Assembly: GCF_964340395.1 (NCBI RefSeq)
Contig: NC_135561.1
Location: 22,816,986 to 22,880,985, forward strand
From: Glandiceps talaboti
Lineage: Eukaryota > Hemichordata > Enteropneusta > Spengelidae
DNA: 64,000 nt
Direction: 5' to 3'
Both the position numbers and the translations under genes were made by a program. This document shows positions 1-55,854 of this stretch, piece by piece (position 1 is the stretch's first letter; every line of letters begins with the position of its first letter). The notes beneath the pieces were generated by a model, which had not been told where the DNA came from, searched no databases, and saw nothing but the letters and a program-made list of their open reading frames with translations.

Positions 1-400
1 AACCATTTTGGAAGTATGTTACTTGTAAATCCAAATACCAAACCATTTTGGAAGTATGTTACTTGTAAATCCAAATACCAAACCATTTTGGAAGTATGTT
101 ACTTGTAAATCCAAATACCAAACCATTTTGGAAGTATGTTACTTGTAAATCCAAATACCAAACCATTTTGGAAGTATGTTACTTGTAAATCCAAATACCA
201 AACCATTTTGGAAGTATGTTACTTGTAAATCCAAATACCAAACCATTTTGGAAGTATGTTACTTGTAAATCCAAATACCAAACCATTTTGGAAGTATGTT
301 ACTTGTAAATCCAAATGCCAAACCATTTTGGAAGTATGTTACTTGTAAATCCAAATGCCAAACCATTTTGGAAGTATGTTACTTGTAAATCCAAATACCA
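1..400. repeat. 40-bp minisatellite, 10 copies, derived from LINE coding sequence
   Basis: Ten head-to-tail copies of a 40-bp unit fill the start of the window and probably continue to its left. They are almost identical; the visible change is ATACCA to ATGCCA near the right end. The last copy runs directly into the retrotransposon reading frame that follows, and read in that frame the unit gives KPFWKYVTCKSKYQ, which resembles the segment just before the reverse transcriptase domain of Jockey/CR1-like ORF2 proteins. The period is not a multiple of 3, so the array itself cannot be one reading frame. Confidence 0.95.
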
Positions 401-2180
401 GGATAATATTGGAATAGCACCCCTCAAACAAAAAGGTCAGCTAATAAATGATAGCAAAGGAAAGGCAGATACATTGATTGAACAATTCAAATCCGTGTTT
501 ACAAAGTCCTCATCAACAGACGCCATGTCGACAATTAGAAAAGTAAAGAAACTAAAACCATTGGAACAGTTAACAATTGATAACAAAGGAGTGGAAAAAT
601 TATTAAAAACAATAATCCATCAAAGGCATCAGGTCCAGATTTAATACCAAATCTTGTGTTACGCGACTGCACTGAACAACTCGCACCAGGACTAACAAAA
701 ATATTCCAAATTTCAGTTGACTCAAGATCCTTACCAGACGACTGGCTTACAGCAAACATTGCCCCAGTGTTTAAAAAAGGGGATAAACATTACCAGAAAA
801 CTACAGGCCAATTTCATTAACATCTGTTACAAGTAAACTCCTTGAACACATAATTTGCCGACATATTCTTCAACACTTGGAAAGAAACCACATACTGTCA
901 TCACTAAACCATGGTTTTAGGTCTGACTTTTCTTGTGAAACCCAATTAGTTGAAACTCTCCATGATTTCATGAAATCTTTCAACCAGAACATCCAAACAG
1001 ACATTGCTATATTGGATTTTTCCAAGGCATTCGACACGGTCCCTCACAAAAAGCTTCTCTATAAGTTAAAGAACTATGGCATCCATGGATCTATCCACTC
1101 ATGGATTACATCTTTCCTTACAAAACGATACATGAGATCAGTAGTGGAAGGGGAATACTCAGACCTAGTCACCGTTGATTCTGGAGTCCCCCGTGGGTCG
1201 CTACTATTCTTGTGCCACATAAATGACTTACACATGTACACCTGAGTGTGTCAAATCAAATGTTAGACTCTTTGCTGACGACTGCCTATTGTATAGACAG
1301 ATCAAGACCTATCAGGATCACTGCACTCTGCAAAGAGACTTAGAACAACTGGAAATATGGGCCACCACTTGGGGGATGCATTTTAATGCCAAAAAGTGCT
1401 ACATCATGTCTCTTTGAAATAAATCTTCTCATTTCTATACACTGAGTAACTACATATTGCAGCAGGTCACACAAAATCCTTATCTTGGTCTCACTTTGTC
1501 AGAGGACATGAAATGGACTCCACATAATGCAAATATCACAAAGAAAGCAAACTCGACATTGGGGTTTCTGAGAAGAAACCTCCATCATTGTACAAATCAT
1601 GTAAGAAAACAGCTTACATCACTAGTAAGATCCATGCTAGAATATGGTTCAGTGGTTTGGGACCCTTACTTATAGAAAAACATTGACCGACTTGACTAGG
1701 TACAGCACAGAGCAGCCTGTTTCATCACAGGGAACGACAGGAGTAGGGACGAAGGGTGTGTCGCCAAAATGGAGAAAGCCTCCAACTTACATCACTCCAG
1801 GATAGATGCAGAGCAAACAGGCTAATCTTTCTATACATGGTGGTTGAGGGCCGAGTACCAGCAATTCAACCAGCGGACTATCTTAAACCCGTAAGACCCA
1901 AAAGATATATAAAAGCTAGGAAATTTGCGGACTGTATCTCATCTAACATTGTTGAACAAAGAGTTACTAACAACTCAAAGGGCTTTGAAATTGTAAAACT
2001 GCTCAATATAAACAGTCATTCTTTGTAAAAAAACACTAGTAGACTGGAACCATCTAGACAATAGTACCGCTATAGTGCGCTAAATCTTGTGACGCCTTTA
2101 AAATGGCAGTCACTGTCACTGACTAAATACTCTCCCCAAGTGTGTTATTCCTTACCCAGGACCTATACCGTAACTATAGA
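375..2180 (+). mobile_element. Decayed non-LTR (LINE, CR1/Jockey-like) retrotransposon, reverse transcriptase region
   Basis: Broken remains of an ORF2-type reverse transcriptase. In order I see KASGPD (about 620-640, after a one-base shift), LTSVTSKLLEH (about 817-850), FSKAFDTVPHKK (about 1018-1053), GVPRG then LLFL (about 1183-1212, with the few residues usually between them missing), FADD (about 1271-1282), and the C-terminal thumb segment YLGLTLSEDMKW (about 1480-1515). A separate frame at 1756-2028 continues the C-terminal part. Frameshifts near 607 and 793 and stops near 1243, 1415 and 1673 mean it cannot be active. No endonuclease domain is present. The 3' end fades at about 2180 into a sequence that matches the unit of the next minisatellite. 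The LINE class is well supported; the exact clade is not. Confidence 0.88.
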
Positions 2181-2184
2181 GATA

Positions 2185-4190
2185 CAGATAAATGTCGGTA
2201 TTACATTACATGTTTAACCTTATAAATGTCCATATTACATTATTAACCTTATAAATGTCTATATTACATTATTAACCTTATAAATGTCCATATTACATTA
2301 TTAACCTTATAAATGTCCATATTACATTATTAACCTTATAAATGTCTATATTACATTGTTAACCTTATAAATGTCCATATTACATTATTAACCTTATAAA
2401 TGTCTATATTACATTGTTAACCTTATAAATGTCTATATTACATTACATTATTAACCTTATAAATGTCCATATTACATTATTAACCTTATAAATATCTATA
2501 TTACATTATTAACCTTATAAATGTCCATATTACATTATTAACCTTATAAATGTCTATATTACATTGTTAACCTTATAAATGTCCATATTACATTGTTAAC
2601 CTTATAAATGTCTATATTACATTATTAACCTTATAAATGTCTATATTACATTATTAACCTTATAAATGTCTATATTACATTATTAACCTTATAAATGTCT
2701 ATATTACATTATTAACCTTATAAATGTCCATATTACATTGTTAACCTTATAAATGTCTATATTACATTATTAACCTTATAAATGTCTATATTACATTATT
2801 AACCTTATAAATGTCTATATTACATTATTAACCTTATAAATGTCCATATTACATTATTAACCTTATAAATGTCTATATTACATTGTTAACCTTATAAATG
2901 TCCATATTACATTGTTAACCTTATAAATGTCCATATTACATTATTAACCTTATAAATGTCTATATTACATTATTAACCTTATAAATGTCTATATTACATT
3001 ATTAACCTTATAAATGTCCATATTACATTATTAACCTTATAAATGTCTATATTACATTATTAACCTTATAAATGTCTATATTACATTGTTAACCTTATAA
3101 ATGTCTATATTACATTATTAACCTTATAAATGTCCATATTACATTATTAACCTTATAAATGTCTATATTACATTGTTAACCTTATAAATGTCCATATTAC
3201 ATTGTTAACCTTATAAATGTCTATATTACATTACATTATTAACCTTATAAATGTCCATATTACATTATTAACCTTATAAATGTCTATATTACATTGTTAA
3301 CCTTATAAATGTCTATATTACATTGTTAACCTTATAAATGTCTATATTACATTACATTATTAACCTTATAAATGTCTATATTACATTATTAACCTTATAA
3401 ATGTCCATATTACATTATTAACCTTATAAATGTCTATATTACATTATTAACCTTATAAATGTCTATATTACATTATTAACCTTATAAATGTCCATATTAC
3501 ATTATTAACCTTATAAATGTCTATATTACATTATTAACCTTATAAATGTCTATATTACATTGTTAACCTTATAAATGTCTATATTACATTATTAACCTTA
3601 TAAATATCTATATTACATTATTAACCTTATAAATATCTATATTACATTATTTACCTTATAAATGTCTATATTACATTATTAACCTTATAAATGTCTATAT
3701 TACATTATTAACCTTATAAATGTCTATATTACATTGTTAACCTTATAAATGTCTATATTACATTACATTATTAACCTTATAAATGTCTATATTACATTAT
3801 TAACCTTATAAATATCTATATTACATTATTAACCTTATAAATGTCTATATTACATTATTAACCTTATAAATGTCTATATTACATTATTAACCTTATAAAT
3901 GTCCATATTACATTATTAACCTTATAAATGTCCATATTACATTATTAACCTTATAAATGTCTATATTACATTATTAACCTTATAAATGTCTATATTACAT
4001 TGTTAACCTTATAAATGTCTATATTACATTACATTATTAACCTTATAAATATCTATATTACATTATTAACCTTATAAATGTCTATATTACATTAGTAACC
4101 TTATAAATGTCTATATTACATTATTAACCTTATAAATGTCCATATTACATTACATTATTAACCTTATAAATGTCTATATTACATTGCATC
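2185..4190. repeat. 29-bp minisatellite, about 68 copies
   Basis: Unit core TTAACCTTATAAATGTC followed by (T/C)ATATTACATTA, period 29 bp, with occasional units lengthened by an extra ACATT. Variants (TCTATA/TCCATA, ATTATTAA/ATTGTTAA) are interspersed, as expected from unequal exchange. The sequence just before it, ATAAATGTCGGTATTACATT at about 2189-2208, is the end of the retrotransposon and differs from the repeat unit at only about two positions, so the array was probably seeded there. Confidence 0.95.
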
Positions 4191-4639
4191 AAGTTAACAA
4201 TGCATCAGCATCTCATTATAAACATTGCATCTATTGGCATCTAGATAGCAGAGTACATGATAAACAAGTCACAAAGCATGTGTGCCTAAAGTGCTGTTTA
4301 TTTTGTATCAGAGATGCAAGCATTGTTCCATGCAGATGCTTTGATGATGCAACAACAACAGTGCATCAATGCATAGTTAGCACCTCAATTGTGCAAGAAT
4401 GATCCTTTTGTGATGTGCGCACTCAGGTGATGTTTTATGTGAGCTGTAAATGTCCATATTACTTTACATTATTTGAAACATCAGTACATTATTTGGGTAC
4501 AAACCATATAGATGTTTGCATTATATTACTGATAAATGACTTTAGTCATGGCAGAAGGCTGTCTCTGAGTTTGGTTTTATTCAATTCAAAATTGGATTAG
4601 CCAATGGTATTGTAATAAGATGTATTTGTGTCATTGCAG
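4191..4639 (+). other. Intron sequence upstream of CBS exon A; no gene seen
   Basis: AT-rich sequence with scattered TGCATC/GATGCA motifs and no recognisable coding. I searched this stretch and 1-4190 for the N-terminal CBS exon (heme-binding Cys/His region) and found nothing. The last bases, TTGTGTCATTGCAG, form the 3' splice site of exon A. Confidence 0.6.
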
Positions 4640-48137
<43,498 letters not shown>

Positions 48138-48490
48138 CAAAATACCAAAGCACGGGGAAGAATTGTAACACAGATCATTTCTTTTGTTTATACACTACAT
48201 GGCTAAGTTGTATAGAGTGTGATATGTAATATTAATGCTATTATAAAGTTACACCATTTCTTATAATCTTTATATAAAGTAATGCTCTGAAAAGTTCAAA
48301 TATGTACCTTTGGCATTGTGCAGTACAATATGGTTGCATGTTTCAGTATTCTGTTGATGTATTCATACAGTATATCTGTAGTATAATAATTGCTAGATTG
48401 GTACAACCATTATAGCCATCATGTAAAGATGCTAGTGATCAGAATGTTATGTTATCCGTGATGGGCAATTAAAACTGGCTTTAAAGTTGT
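48138..48490 (+). other. CBS: CBS 3' UTR
   Basis: Non-repetitive AT-rich sequence after the stop. The best poly(A) signal I see is ATTAAA at 48468-48473; the cleavage site is not known. Confidence 0.55.
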
Positions 48491-48559
48491 CAAGAAGTCT
48501 TCTCCTTATCACACTATCAAACTAACATATGCACACGTGACCACTGTACACAGCAGAAT

Positions 48560-48915
48560 ACAACACAAATACATGGGGCTGAAATTTGATGGGGATGCTT
48601 TTCAAAGTGTTATTCTGCAGATATTGTTCAAGACAACTGGCCCTAGCAACCAGGACAATGCCCTTAGCAACAGCCAGATGCCAGTATATGTTACAAAGAT
48701 ATCAACATAATTGGGTAGACAAGTGAAGAAACATAAATTAAAAAAATGTATAGAAATATGCATATCATAAAACCACAACTATAGCAACAGTTAAAGGATA
48801 GTGTATATAGCAAAGATAACACCATGAATGTGTAGGCAAGTGGATAAACATCCAATAAATGATCACATGTATGCCTAGCAACAAGACCATGCCCATATCA
48901 ACAATGAGATGATGT
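48560..48915 (+). repeat. Dispersed family B tail copy
   Basis: CTGAAATTTGATGGGGATGC, GGCCCTAGCAACCAGGACAA, CTATAGCAACAGTTAAAG and TGCCTAGCAACAAGACCATG as in the other copies. Confidence 0.75.
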
Positions 48916-49029
48916 TGTATTAGGGAGTTCATTCTTATGTAAATTTTGAGTCCACTCTAATCTTATCTCGTATAAGAAAAACAAATATGAACAAGTGTGT
49001 CAGCCTAGGATCAGGTAAAATTGTACATA

Positions 49030-49325
49030 AATTGTACAGTTGTGGTACAACACCTTTGTCTTGTACAGTTGTGGTACAACATCGTATGTACAGTTGTGGT
49101 ACAATGCCATTGGCACTAGTGTACAGTTCTGGTACAATGCCATTAGCACTATTGTACAGTTGTGTTACAATGCCATTGGCACTAGCATACAGTTCTGGTA
49201 CAATGCCATTAGCACTATTGTACAGTTGTGTTACAATGCCATTGGCACTAGCGTACAGTTCTTGTACAATGCCATTGGCACTAGCGTACAGTTCTGGTAC
49301 AACGCCATTGGCACTATTTTTTTAT
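49030..49325 (+). repeat. 33-bp minisatellite, about 8 copies
   Basis: Unit GTACAGTTGTGTTACAATGC + CATTGGCACTATT, period about 33 bp. Similar wording (TGCTACAATGCCATTGGCGG) occurs at the end of a family B tail near 57955, so it may have arisen from family B. Confidence 0.88.
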
Positions 49326-50143
49326 CGTACAGCTCATGTGATATATTAATACTCATTTACATATACCAACCATACATACACATGTAGTAACTGCCTCCAC
49401 AACAGTGTTTTACATGAATGATGACATTGCACTTGATTTATCGAACTCCAAGCTATCACAGTTTAGTCAAATTGTTTCTAATTACTTGTATGTTTATCAC
49501 TATGATGTGTTCTTGATTATAAAGAAAACTCAGGACACAAAGATAAAGATCCCGTCGCTTCCGAAAATTTAGCAAATGAGGGAGACTTGGTTTGAGAAGA
49601 TGAGTAAAGAATACAGTTTATCATAGTACATTTAATTGATGAAACATCGTTCATCACAGAGGTGCAGTTGTGTTTACCTGTTATGCCAAGTTTTTAGAAC
49701 AAATGAATTCCCCACACAGTCAGGAAGTTTGAATTTTGACAAAAACTCGATGCATTACTGATGTTTGAAATCATGTTGGGAATGTCAAGATCTATAAGAA
49801 TACTTAAGATTCTAGTTCAGTTTGGAAAACTGCCGAGATGCAAAAGCATTCAAAGTTTCAAGCCGTTTTTATACTTGTTTACTTGAGATCAATAAAAAGT
49901 TGATTTGGGAAACACAGTCCTATTGATAGCTCTAGTATTGCTATAATAGATCCATGGCTGTAACAGTGTGTTACAGTGCCACAGTGTGTTACAGTGCCAC
50001 AGTGTGTTACAGTGTTAGTATCTGTGATTTTGAAAGAAAACAAACTATGAATTTTAAGTAAACAAAAAAACACCTTTCTAACATCCACTTATTGTGATGT
50101 GGGCTTTTTCCCTGTGAGCTCTATCATCAATCACTGTCATCAG
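49326..50143. other. Intergenic; no gene recognised
   Basis: AT-rich unique sequence with a small 18-bp repeat (CACAGTGTGTTACAGTGC, about 49965-50010) and nothing else I can support. Confidence 0.5.
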
Positions 50144-50456
50144 TATGCAGCAATTATTTCAAAACTTTTCATTTCAAATCGACGGATTAGAGTTTTATGT
50201 GAATAGCACACCACCACATGGTAAACTTGACTTCCACATGGCGATGAAAACACATAATTGGTGGTATGCAATAAGGATTAAGACACCAAGCGATCACACA
50301 GTAGAAACATCAGATAGCAACATTGGTAAATGGGCATCAGTCCCAGAATTCCTCACCCCCAGTGTACAGCATTTGATTCATGGCTTTTTTTGCCTACATG
50401 TAATTTTATTTCACTCATTTCTAGAGAAGTCCCATGATGCAGAGGTTGTGAAGTGA
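50144..50456 (+). CDS. Possible exon or small gene, unknown product
   Basis: An open frame of 103 codons from ATG 50145 to TGA 50454-50456 in otherwise non-repetitive sequence. Its first 75 residues have a protein-like composition (for example FSFQIDGLEFYV and HNWWYAIRIKTPSDHTVE). AG at 50142-50143 follows a moderately pyrimidine-rich stretch, so it could also be an internal exon. I do not recognise the family and see no partner exon with matching phase. Chance or an old transposon remain possible. Confidence 0.25.
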
Positions 50457-50814
50457 CTTTTTGGGATTCCTTGACATCAACTAAAGCAGCTATAATTGCC
50501 CACCACTGATAAAATGACATTGTGATCACAGGCATCCCTGAATAACAGCTATAATTGGTTGTATTGAGATCTGGTGCAGGGGCATATTTTTATTTCGCTC
50601 TATGCAATATAGTCAGCTTTGTTTTGTAAGACACAAATTAGCCCATGATTTGGGATTTCCAGCAGTTTGTTTGATATATTTAATGATATAGCCAGCTTTT
50701 CATGGTGAGGGATTTGAATTTAATTTAGATGCCATCTACAGTTGTGGCAGCATTATCTATAGTCTATAGAGTACAAGCAGGACAGTTTTACCTCCTGTAA
50801 AGGCAGCTTATGGT

Positions 50815-50819
50815 ATGTT

Positions 50820-50851
<32 letters not shown>

Positions 50852-50902
50852 CTTGTCTGTCTGTATGTACGATGTGTGTGTGTGTCTGTCTGTCTGTCTG
50901 GA
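50815..50902 (+). repeat. (TCTG)n microsatellite
   Basis: Two TCTG tracts separated by GTATGTACGATG and TG repeats. Confidence 0.93.
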
Positions 50903-51449
50903 CACGACATCTAAAAAAATTGCAGTATCATTTCTAATGAAGCTTACTGCATATCTTCTGTATGCTACTGGTAAGAACTGAGTAGGTTTTGGTAAAGATA
51001 TGAATATTAATGAGTCATTTGCATAATTAAATTTCAGTAATTCAACTATATCTTGAGAATGTAAGTTTTAACCTCCATGTAATGTAGTGCATACATTGAT
51101 AACAAAGTGCATGACTTGTGCCCTATAAACCTTATAGATTTAGCTTATCGTTTTAATGAGTTATTTGCAATATGTATTACTTTCAGCAATTAGGCAATCT
51201 TAAGCTTCATATTTCATATAATTTGGTACATACATGTATACCATAATAACTAATCACATCCTACACAGCTTTAAATAATTGAATTATGCAAATCACTCAT
51301 TTTCGTAATTGTTGGAATGTAATCTTCAAATTTCAAATAATTTTTTTACATTGATAATGATAAAATGCACATTATAAAGCTTAAAGTTGATGTAGTTATT
51401 TGTATTGAGTCATTTTATTTGCATAATTAAGTAAATTTTGGTTATTAGG

Positions 51450-51545
51450 CAGCTTCTTAAGGCTGCAAAGTCTAAATGTCATATAATCTGGGAGATAAAG
51501 GATGTCGAAACTACACCCCTTTATTATGGAAGGCAGACTGCAGAG
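51450..51545 (+). CDS. Weak exon candidate
   Basis: Bounded by TTGGTTATTAG and GCAGAG|GTAAGAG, both acceptable splice signals, and open throughout (QLLKAAKSKCHIIWEI...). The frame also stays open past the donor to TGA at 51657-51659. No family recognised. Surrounding sequence (50560-51440) is AT-rich with ATGCAAAT-like motifs and nothing else. Confidence 0.18.
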
Positions 51546-51924
51546 GTAAGAGGTGTACAAGCTAGCCCCTCAGTCACCAACACCTACAGTCCTTTATTAA
51601 TGCAGAAGGCATTTCAGTTTAACTCTGGTGTTATACAAGTTGTGGGCACATCCTGGTGAATGATTTATTTTGTTATTAGTTTTAATAGATGTATCAAGTG
51701 TCTGTTTTCCAACTATTGTAATGTGGTTTCAGGTTTATGTAGAGTAGGCATTATGATGCAAATTACACTCTGTCAGTCTAATTGGAGTCTAAGTTTTGCT
51801 ATCAAAGTATTATAAAACATACCGTCATTAAATTCTTACTAGACAGTTATTTAAAAACTAGTTACACAAGCTGAGTTTATTAACCTTTATTCAAGTGAAA
51901 ATATTTGCCTTGATTAAATAATTC

Positions 51925-52890
51925 TAGAATCAGTGCATGCCTTCTATGACATTATAATTCTAGAATCAGTGCATGCCTTCTATGACATTATAATTCTAGA
52001 ATCAGTGCATGCCTTCTATGACATTATAATTCTAGAATCAGTGCATGCCTTCTATGACATTATAATTCTAGAATCAGTGCATGCCTTCTATGACATTATA
52101 ATTCTAGAATCAGTGCATGCCTTCTATGACATTATAATTCTAGAATCAGTGCATGCCTTCTATGACATAATTCTAGAATCAGTGCATGCCTTCTATGACA
52201 TTATAATTCTAGAATCAGTGCATGCCTTCTATGACATTATAATTCTAGAATCAGTGCATGCCTTCTATGACATTATAATTCTAGAATCAGTGCATGCCTT
52301 CTATGACATTATAATTCTAGAATCAGTGCATGCCTTCTATGACAGTATAATTCTAGAATCAGTGCATGCCTTCTATGACATTATAATTCTAGAATCAGTG
52401 CATGCCTTCTATGACATTATAATTCTAGAATCAGTGCATGCCTTCTATGACAGTATAATTCTAGAATCAGTGCATGCCTTCTATGACAGTATAATTCTAG
52501 AATCAGTGCATGCCTTCTATGACATAATTCTAGAATCAGTGCATGCCTTCTATGACAGTATAATTCTAGAATCAGTGCATGCCTTCTATGACATTATAAT
52601 TCTAGAATCAGTGCATGCCTTCTATGACATTATAATTCTAGAATCAGTGCATGCCTTCTATGACAGTATAATTCTAGAATCAGTGCATGCCTTCTATGAC
52701 ATTATAATTCTAGAATCAGTGCATGCCTTCTATGACATTATAATTCTAGAATCAGTGCATGCCTTCTATGACATAATTCTAGAATCAGTGCATGCCTTCT
52801 ATGACATTATAATTCTAGAATCAGTGCATGCCTTCTATGACATTATAATTCTAGAATCAGTGCATGCCTTCTATGACATTATAATTGCCT
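51925..52890 (+). repeat. 36-bp minisatellite, about 27 copies
   Basis: Unit ATTCTAGAATCAGTGCATGC + CTTCTATGACATTATA, period 36 bp, with three 30-bp units (ACATAATT) and some ACAGTATA variants. Because both lengths are multiples of 3 it stays open for 326 codons (HAFYDIIILESV unit). It contains the palindrome TTCTAGAA in every copy. Confidence 0.95.
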
Positions 52891-53755
52891 ACTGGATTTG
52901 TTACAACCATTGATTGCCTATAGTATCATTCCTTAACATGTTTTGGAACATATCAAAAATTATGTCATTGGATATTTTATATGTTTTATTGTAATACCAG
53001 GTTTTAGTTCAGTCAAGTGATGGTTACATATATGCTTCAATGAGTACAATACTACAGCATAAATCTCGCCCCAAAATATATAAACTCAGCTTGTGCCCCT
53101 TTAAGTTGTTAAAGACATGTAATCTTGATATTATTTCACTGTTTCTAATCACAAATACTTTTATCTATAAAGTGACAGACATTGTGTGTTATTGCATATA
53201 ATTACTTGCACCAGTGTGCATGTATATTTCACTGGCAGTGCAATAACGAAAACATTGCATACCTGCATGCAAATATATGCAAATGAGGGCATGACTGTTC
53301 CTTGCACACAAAATGGTGTGGTGATTTTTACAGAAGTTTGCTGTTTCAGATAAACAATGTCATATCATATGTAATAACAGAACCCCCATCCCATGTTAGT
53401 GCCAGCATGGGTACTTGGGGAGGGAGGGAGGGGATATTTGCACTCATGCTTGCAGTGTTTGCTGCTGCAATTTTGCCTGTGAAAGTACGACTGCAGAGAA
53501 CACTGCAACTTGCAAGTATGAGTGTAAATATCGTAAGTATGCTACACTTTTACACTCTCATTATGGTGTTCTGTCATCTAGTAGACTACTATGAGGTCTT
53601 TATAGATTTATATTATCATGTAGTTGTTACTCTACTGCGAGTCTAAATGAATAAACATCAAGCAATTACTCATACAATTGATGTATCTCTGTATTCTTTT
53701 TAGCACAACTGACAGAGGTTCAATTGAGGTATGATAGTGGCACATACATGTACAT
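52891..53755. other. Intergenic, no gene supported
   Basis: A 114-codon open frame at 53302-53646 includes a hydrophobic stretch (IFALMLAVFAAAILPV) but has no recognisable relatives or splice context; I do not call it a gene. Confidence 0.4.
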
Positions 53756-53759
53756 ACAA

Positions 53760-53762
53760 ACA

Positions 53763-53796
<34 letters not shown>
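53760..53796 (+). repeat. (CA)n microsatellite
   Basis: About 17 CA units, followed by CAGACAGATGGATGGATG. Confidence 0.95.
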
Positions 53797-53797
<1 letters not shown>

Positions 53798-53969
53798 TAA
53801 CACACAGACAGATGGATGGATGAACAGCTACTTTACTATCCAGTAATGTAACCAATTGGGTAACCTTTTTTGAGGAGCTTTGCATGGATGATGTCTGTGT
53901 TAGCCGGAATGTCAAAACGAGTTATGCCATTGTCCGTTTACAATTTTAAATTACTGGCACGATACCTGT

Positions 53970-55190
53970 GATTTTTAGCAGAACTGAACTAAGATTCAGT
54001 AGAGTGCTATAACCATGGAGAAATGCCTGTGTGTGTAAATGACTTAAAGTCAAAAACCGCCAGACCGATCGGCTTGGTATTTGCTGGGAACATTACTTGG
54101 GGCGTGTAAATGGGAAATTGTTCAAATGAAGCAAAATACGAGGAGATGTTACAAAATCACTCGCATATAATTTTGCTCCTATTTAAATCTACAAATATCT
54201 CGTTAATATTTTTCTCCTAGTGCTCAGTTCAAACTAGATAATATTTTCAATGAAATTTGGATGTTTTTTGAACAAAAATATGGTCAATACCTAGAGCAAA
54301 GAAGTGTCTCAGTTATCGGACATAGACTGCCAAGTTGCGCCACGAACTGTGGTCGACTTCGGTAGTATGACAGTGTGTATGATAATGTGTATGATAATTC
54401 CTTTACAGAAACAATCAACTTTAATGTAACGTTGATTAAAATACCATAATACTAATGTTTTTGCCCAATATTTAAATCAAATGGAGTGGCAAAATTCTTA
54501 ATTTACGCAACAAATACGTAAATCAGTGTGGAAGTTCCTGTCCGATTACCAATACTGTCGTCCGATTACTAAGTCATCGATGTAGGGTTATAAATTCAGG
54601 GACTACGTCATCCACAAATTCACTTCTGACTTTAAACTCTGTTAAAAAAAAGATCCCAAGGAAATTATTTAAGCATCGATGATGGGTGTTACTTTTTTGC
54701 AGAGTTTATCCAATAGAAATCATCGAATAACATGACCCTGTCCGAAAACTGCAACAGTGAGTGTATAATGATCTCATCAGTGATATGCAAATTAGGTGTA
54801 CAAATGAGAATTTTGGTCAAAAACCTATATCTCAAAAGGTGCTTGGTCAATAAGGTTGAAACTTTGTGAGATGTTTCTAGGAGTGTTATTCTGCAGACTT
54901 TCTTCAAAGATTTTGACACAATTGGCTGTAGCAACCATGACCACACCCTTAGCAACAACCGAATGGCAGTATCTTTTGGTCATATAGCCTACTGGTAGGC
55001 AAGTGAGTAAACATTCAAAAACTATTCAAGCTTCCCTAGCAACCATGACCACACCCATAGCAACAACCGAATGGTGTTTATTTCACAAAGATAACAGGGA
55101 TTCTTTAATAGACAAGTGAACAAATATTCTAAAAGTATGCAAATATGCCTAGCAACAAGACCACGCCCATAGCAATAGCTACACATTAGA
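53970..55190 (+). repeat. Dispersed family B, near full-length copy
   Basis: Head TTTTTAGCAGAACTGAACTA ... AGTGCTATAACCATGG, AATGACTTAAAGTCAAAAAC, then an unrelated-looking stretch (about 54240-54760), then TGATATGCAAATTAGGTGTA and the TAGCAAC-rich tail. Confidence 0.75.
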
Positions 55191-55522
55191 CATTTTTGGT
55201 TTTCAATCTTGCCTTAAATGTCTTTTGGGGGTGTTTTTAATGCAGTTGTTTGCACTGCTCTTACCTTTGGTATTGTTTGTTGGGGAGGTAACTTGTCCCG
55301 ACATGAGATGGGAAGACTAAATAAGATTATCAAAAAGGGTAGCCAAATTATTGGTAAACATATAGCAAATATAACTTCAAAGGCTCAATCATAGTGTTCT
55401 GAAAGATCATTCCCCATCTGATTCTGATTCCTATCATGCAAGAATCTCTTGGACAACGTCAATGTCAATTGTACTGAACGATCGTTTTCTCTACACAACA
55501 GACATTTTTTGGTTTTCAATCG
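55189..55522 (+). mobile_element. LINE (L2-like) reverse transcriptase C-terminal relic
   Basis: Read on +, about 55243-55395 gives VVCTALTFGIVCWGGNLSRH and then LNKIIKKGSQIIGKHI, the pattern after the catalytic domain in L2-type LINEs. A stop follows, and a second frame (VLKDHSPSDSDSYHARIS) continues it. The piece is flanked by near-identical AGACATTTTTGGTTTTCAAT at about 55188 and 55499, either a target duplication or the host repeat. Confidence 0.65.
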
Positions 55523-55704
55523 TGTCAAAAATGTCTTCAAAAGCATTTTTTCAAATATGTCGCCATTTTAATTTGAGAAATATTGCTCTGACCCAAAATC
55601 AAACAAAACGTCAGTGAGAATACCCCTTCTGTGATAGTTTGAACAGGCATCACTGGGGAAAGAAATAGCCATGAAGGTCAATAAGCCAAGATTTGTTGCA
55701 CGAT

Positions 55705-55774
55705 ATCATTTTTAGCACAACTGAACTGAGGTTCAGTAATGCTATAGGGATCGCCCGGCATCTGTCTGTCTGTC

Positions 55775-55854
<80 letters not shown>

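Noticed and set aside
1-400. CRISPR array
   Set aside because: The repeats are directly adjacent with no variable spacers, in an animal genome, and the unit is LINE coding sequence.
4136-4600. N-terminal CBS exon upstream of exon A
   Set aside because: Open frames here show no heme-binding Cys/His motif or similarity to the CBS N-terminus, and they overlap the 29-bp array.
51933-52913. 326-codon open frame of HAFYDIIILESV repeats
   Set aside because: Explained by a 36-bp (and 30-bp) minisatellite; no flanking coding sequence or splice signals.
53302-53646. Membrane protein gene
   Set aside because: One hydrophobic stretch only; no recognisable family, no splice partners, and low-complexity GGGAGGGAGG inside.
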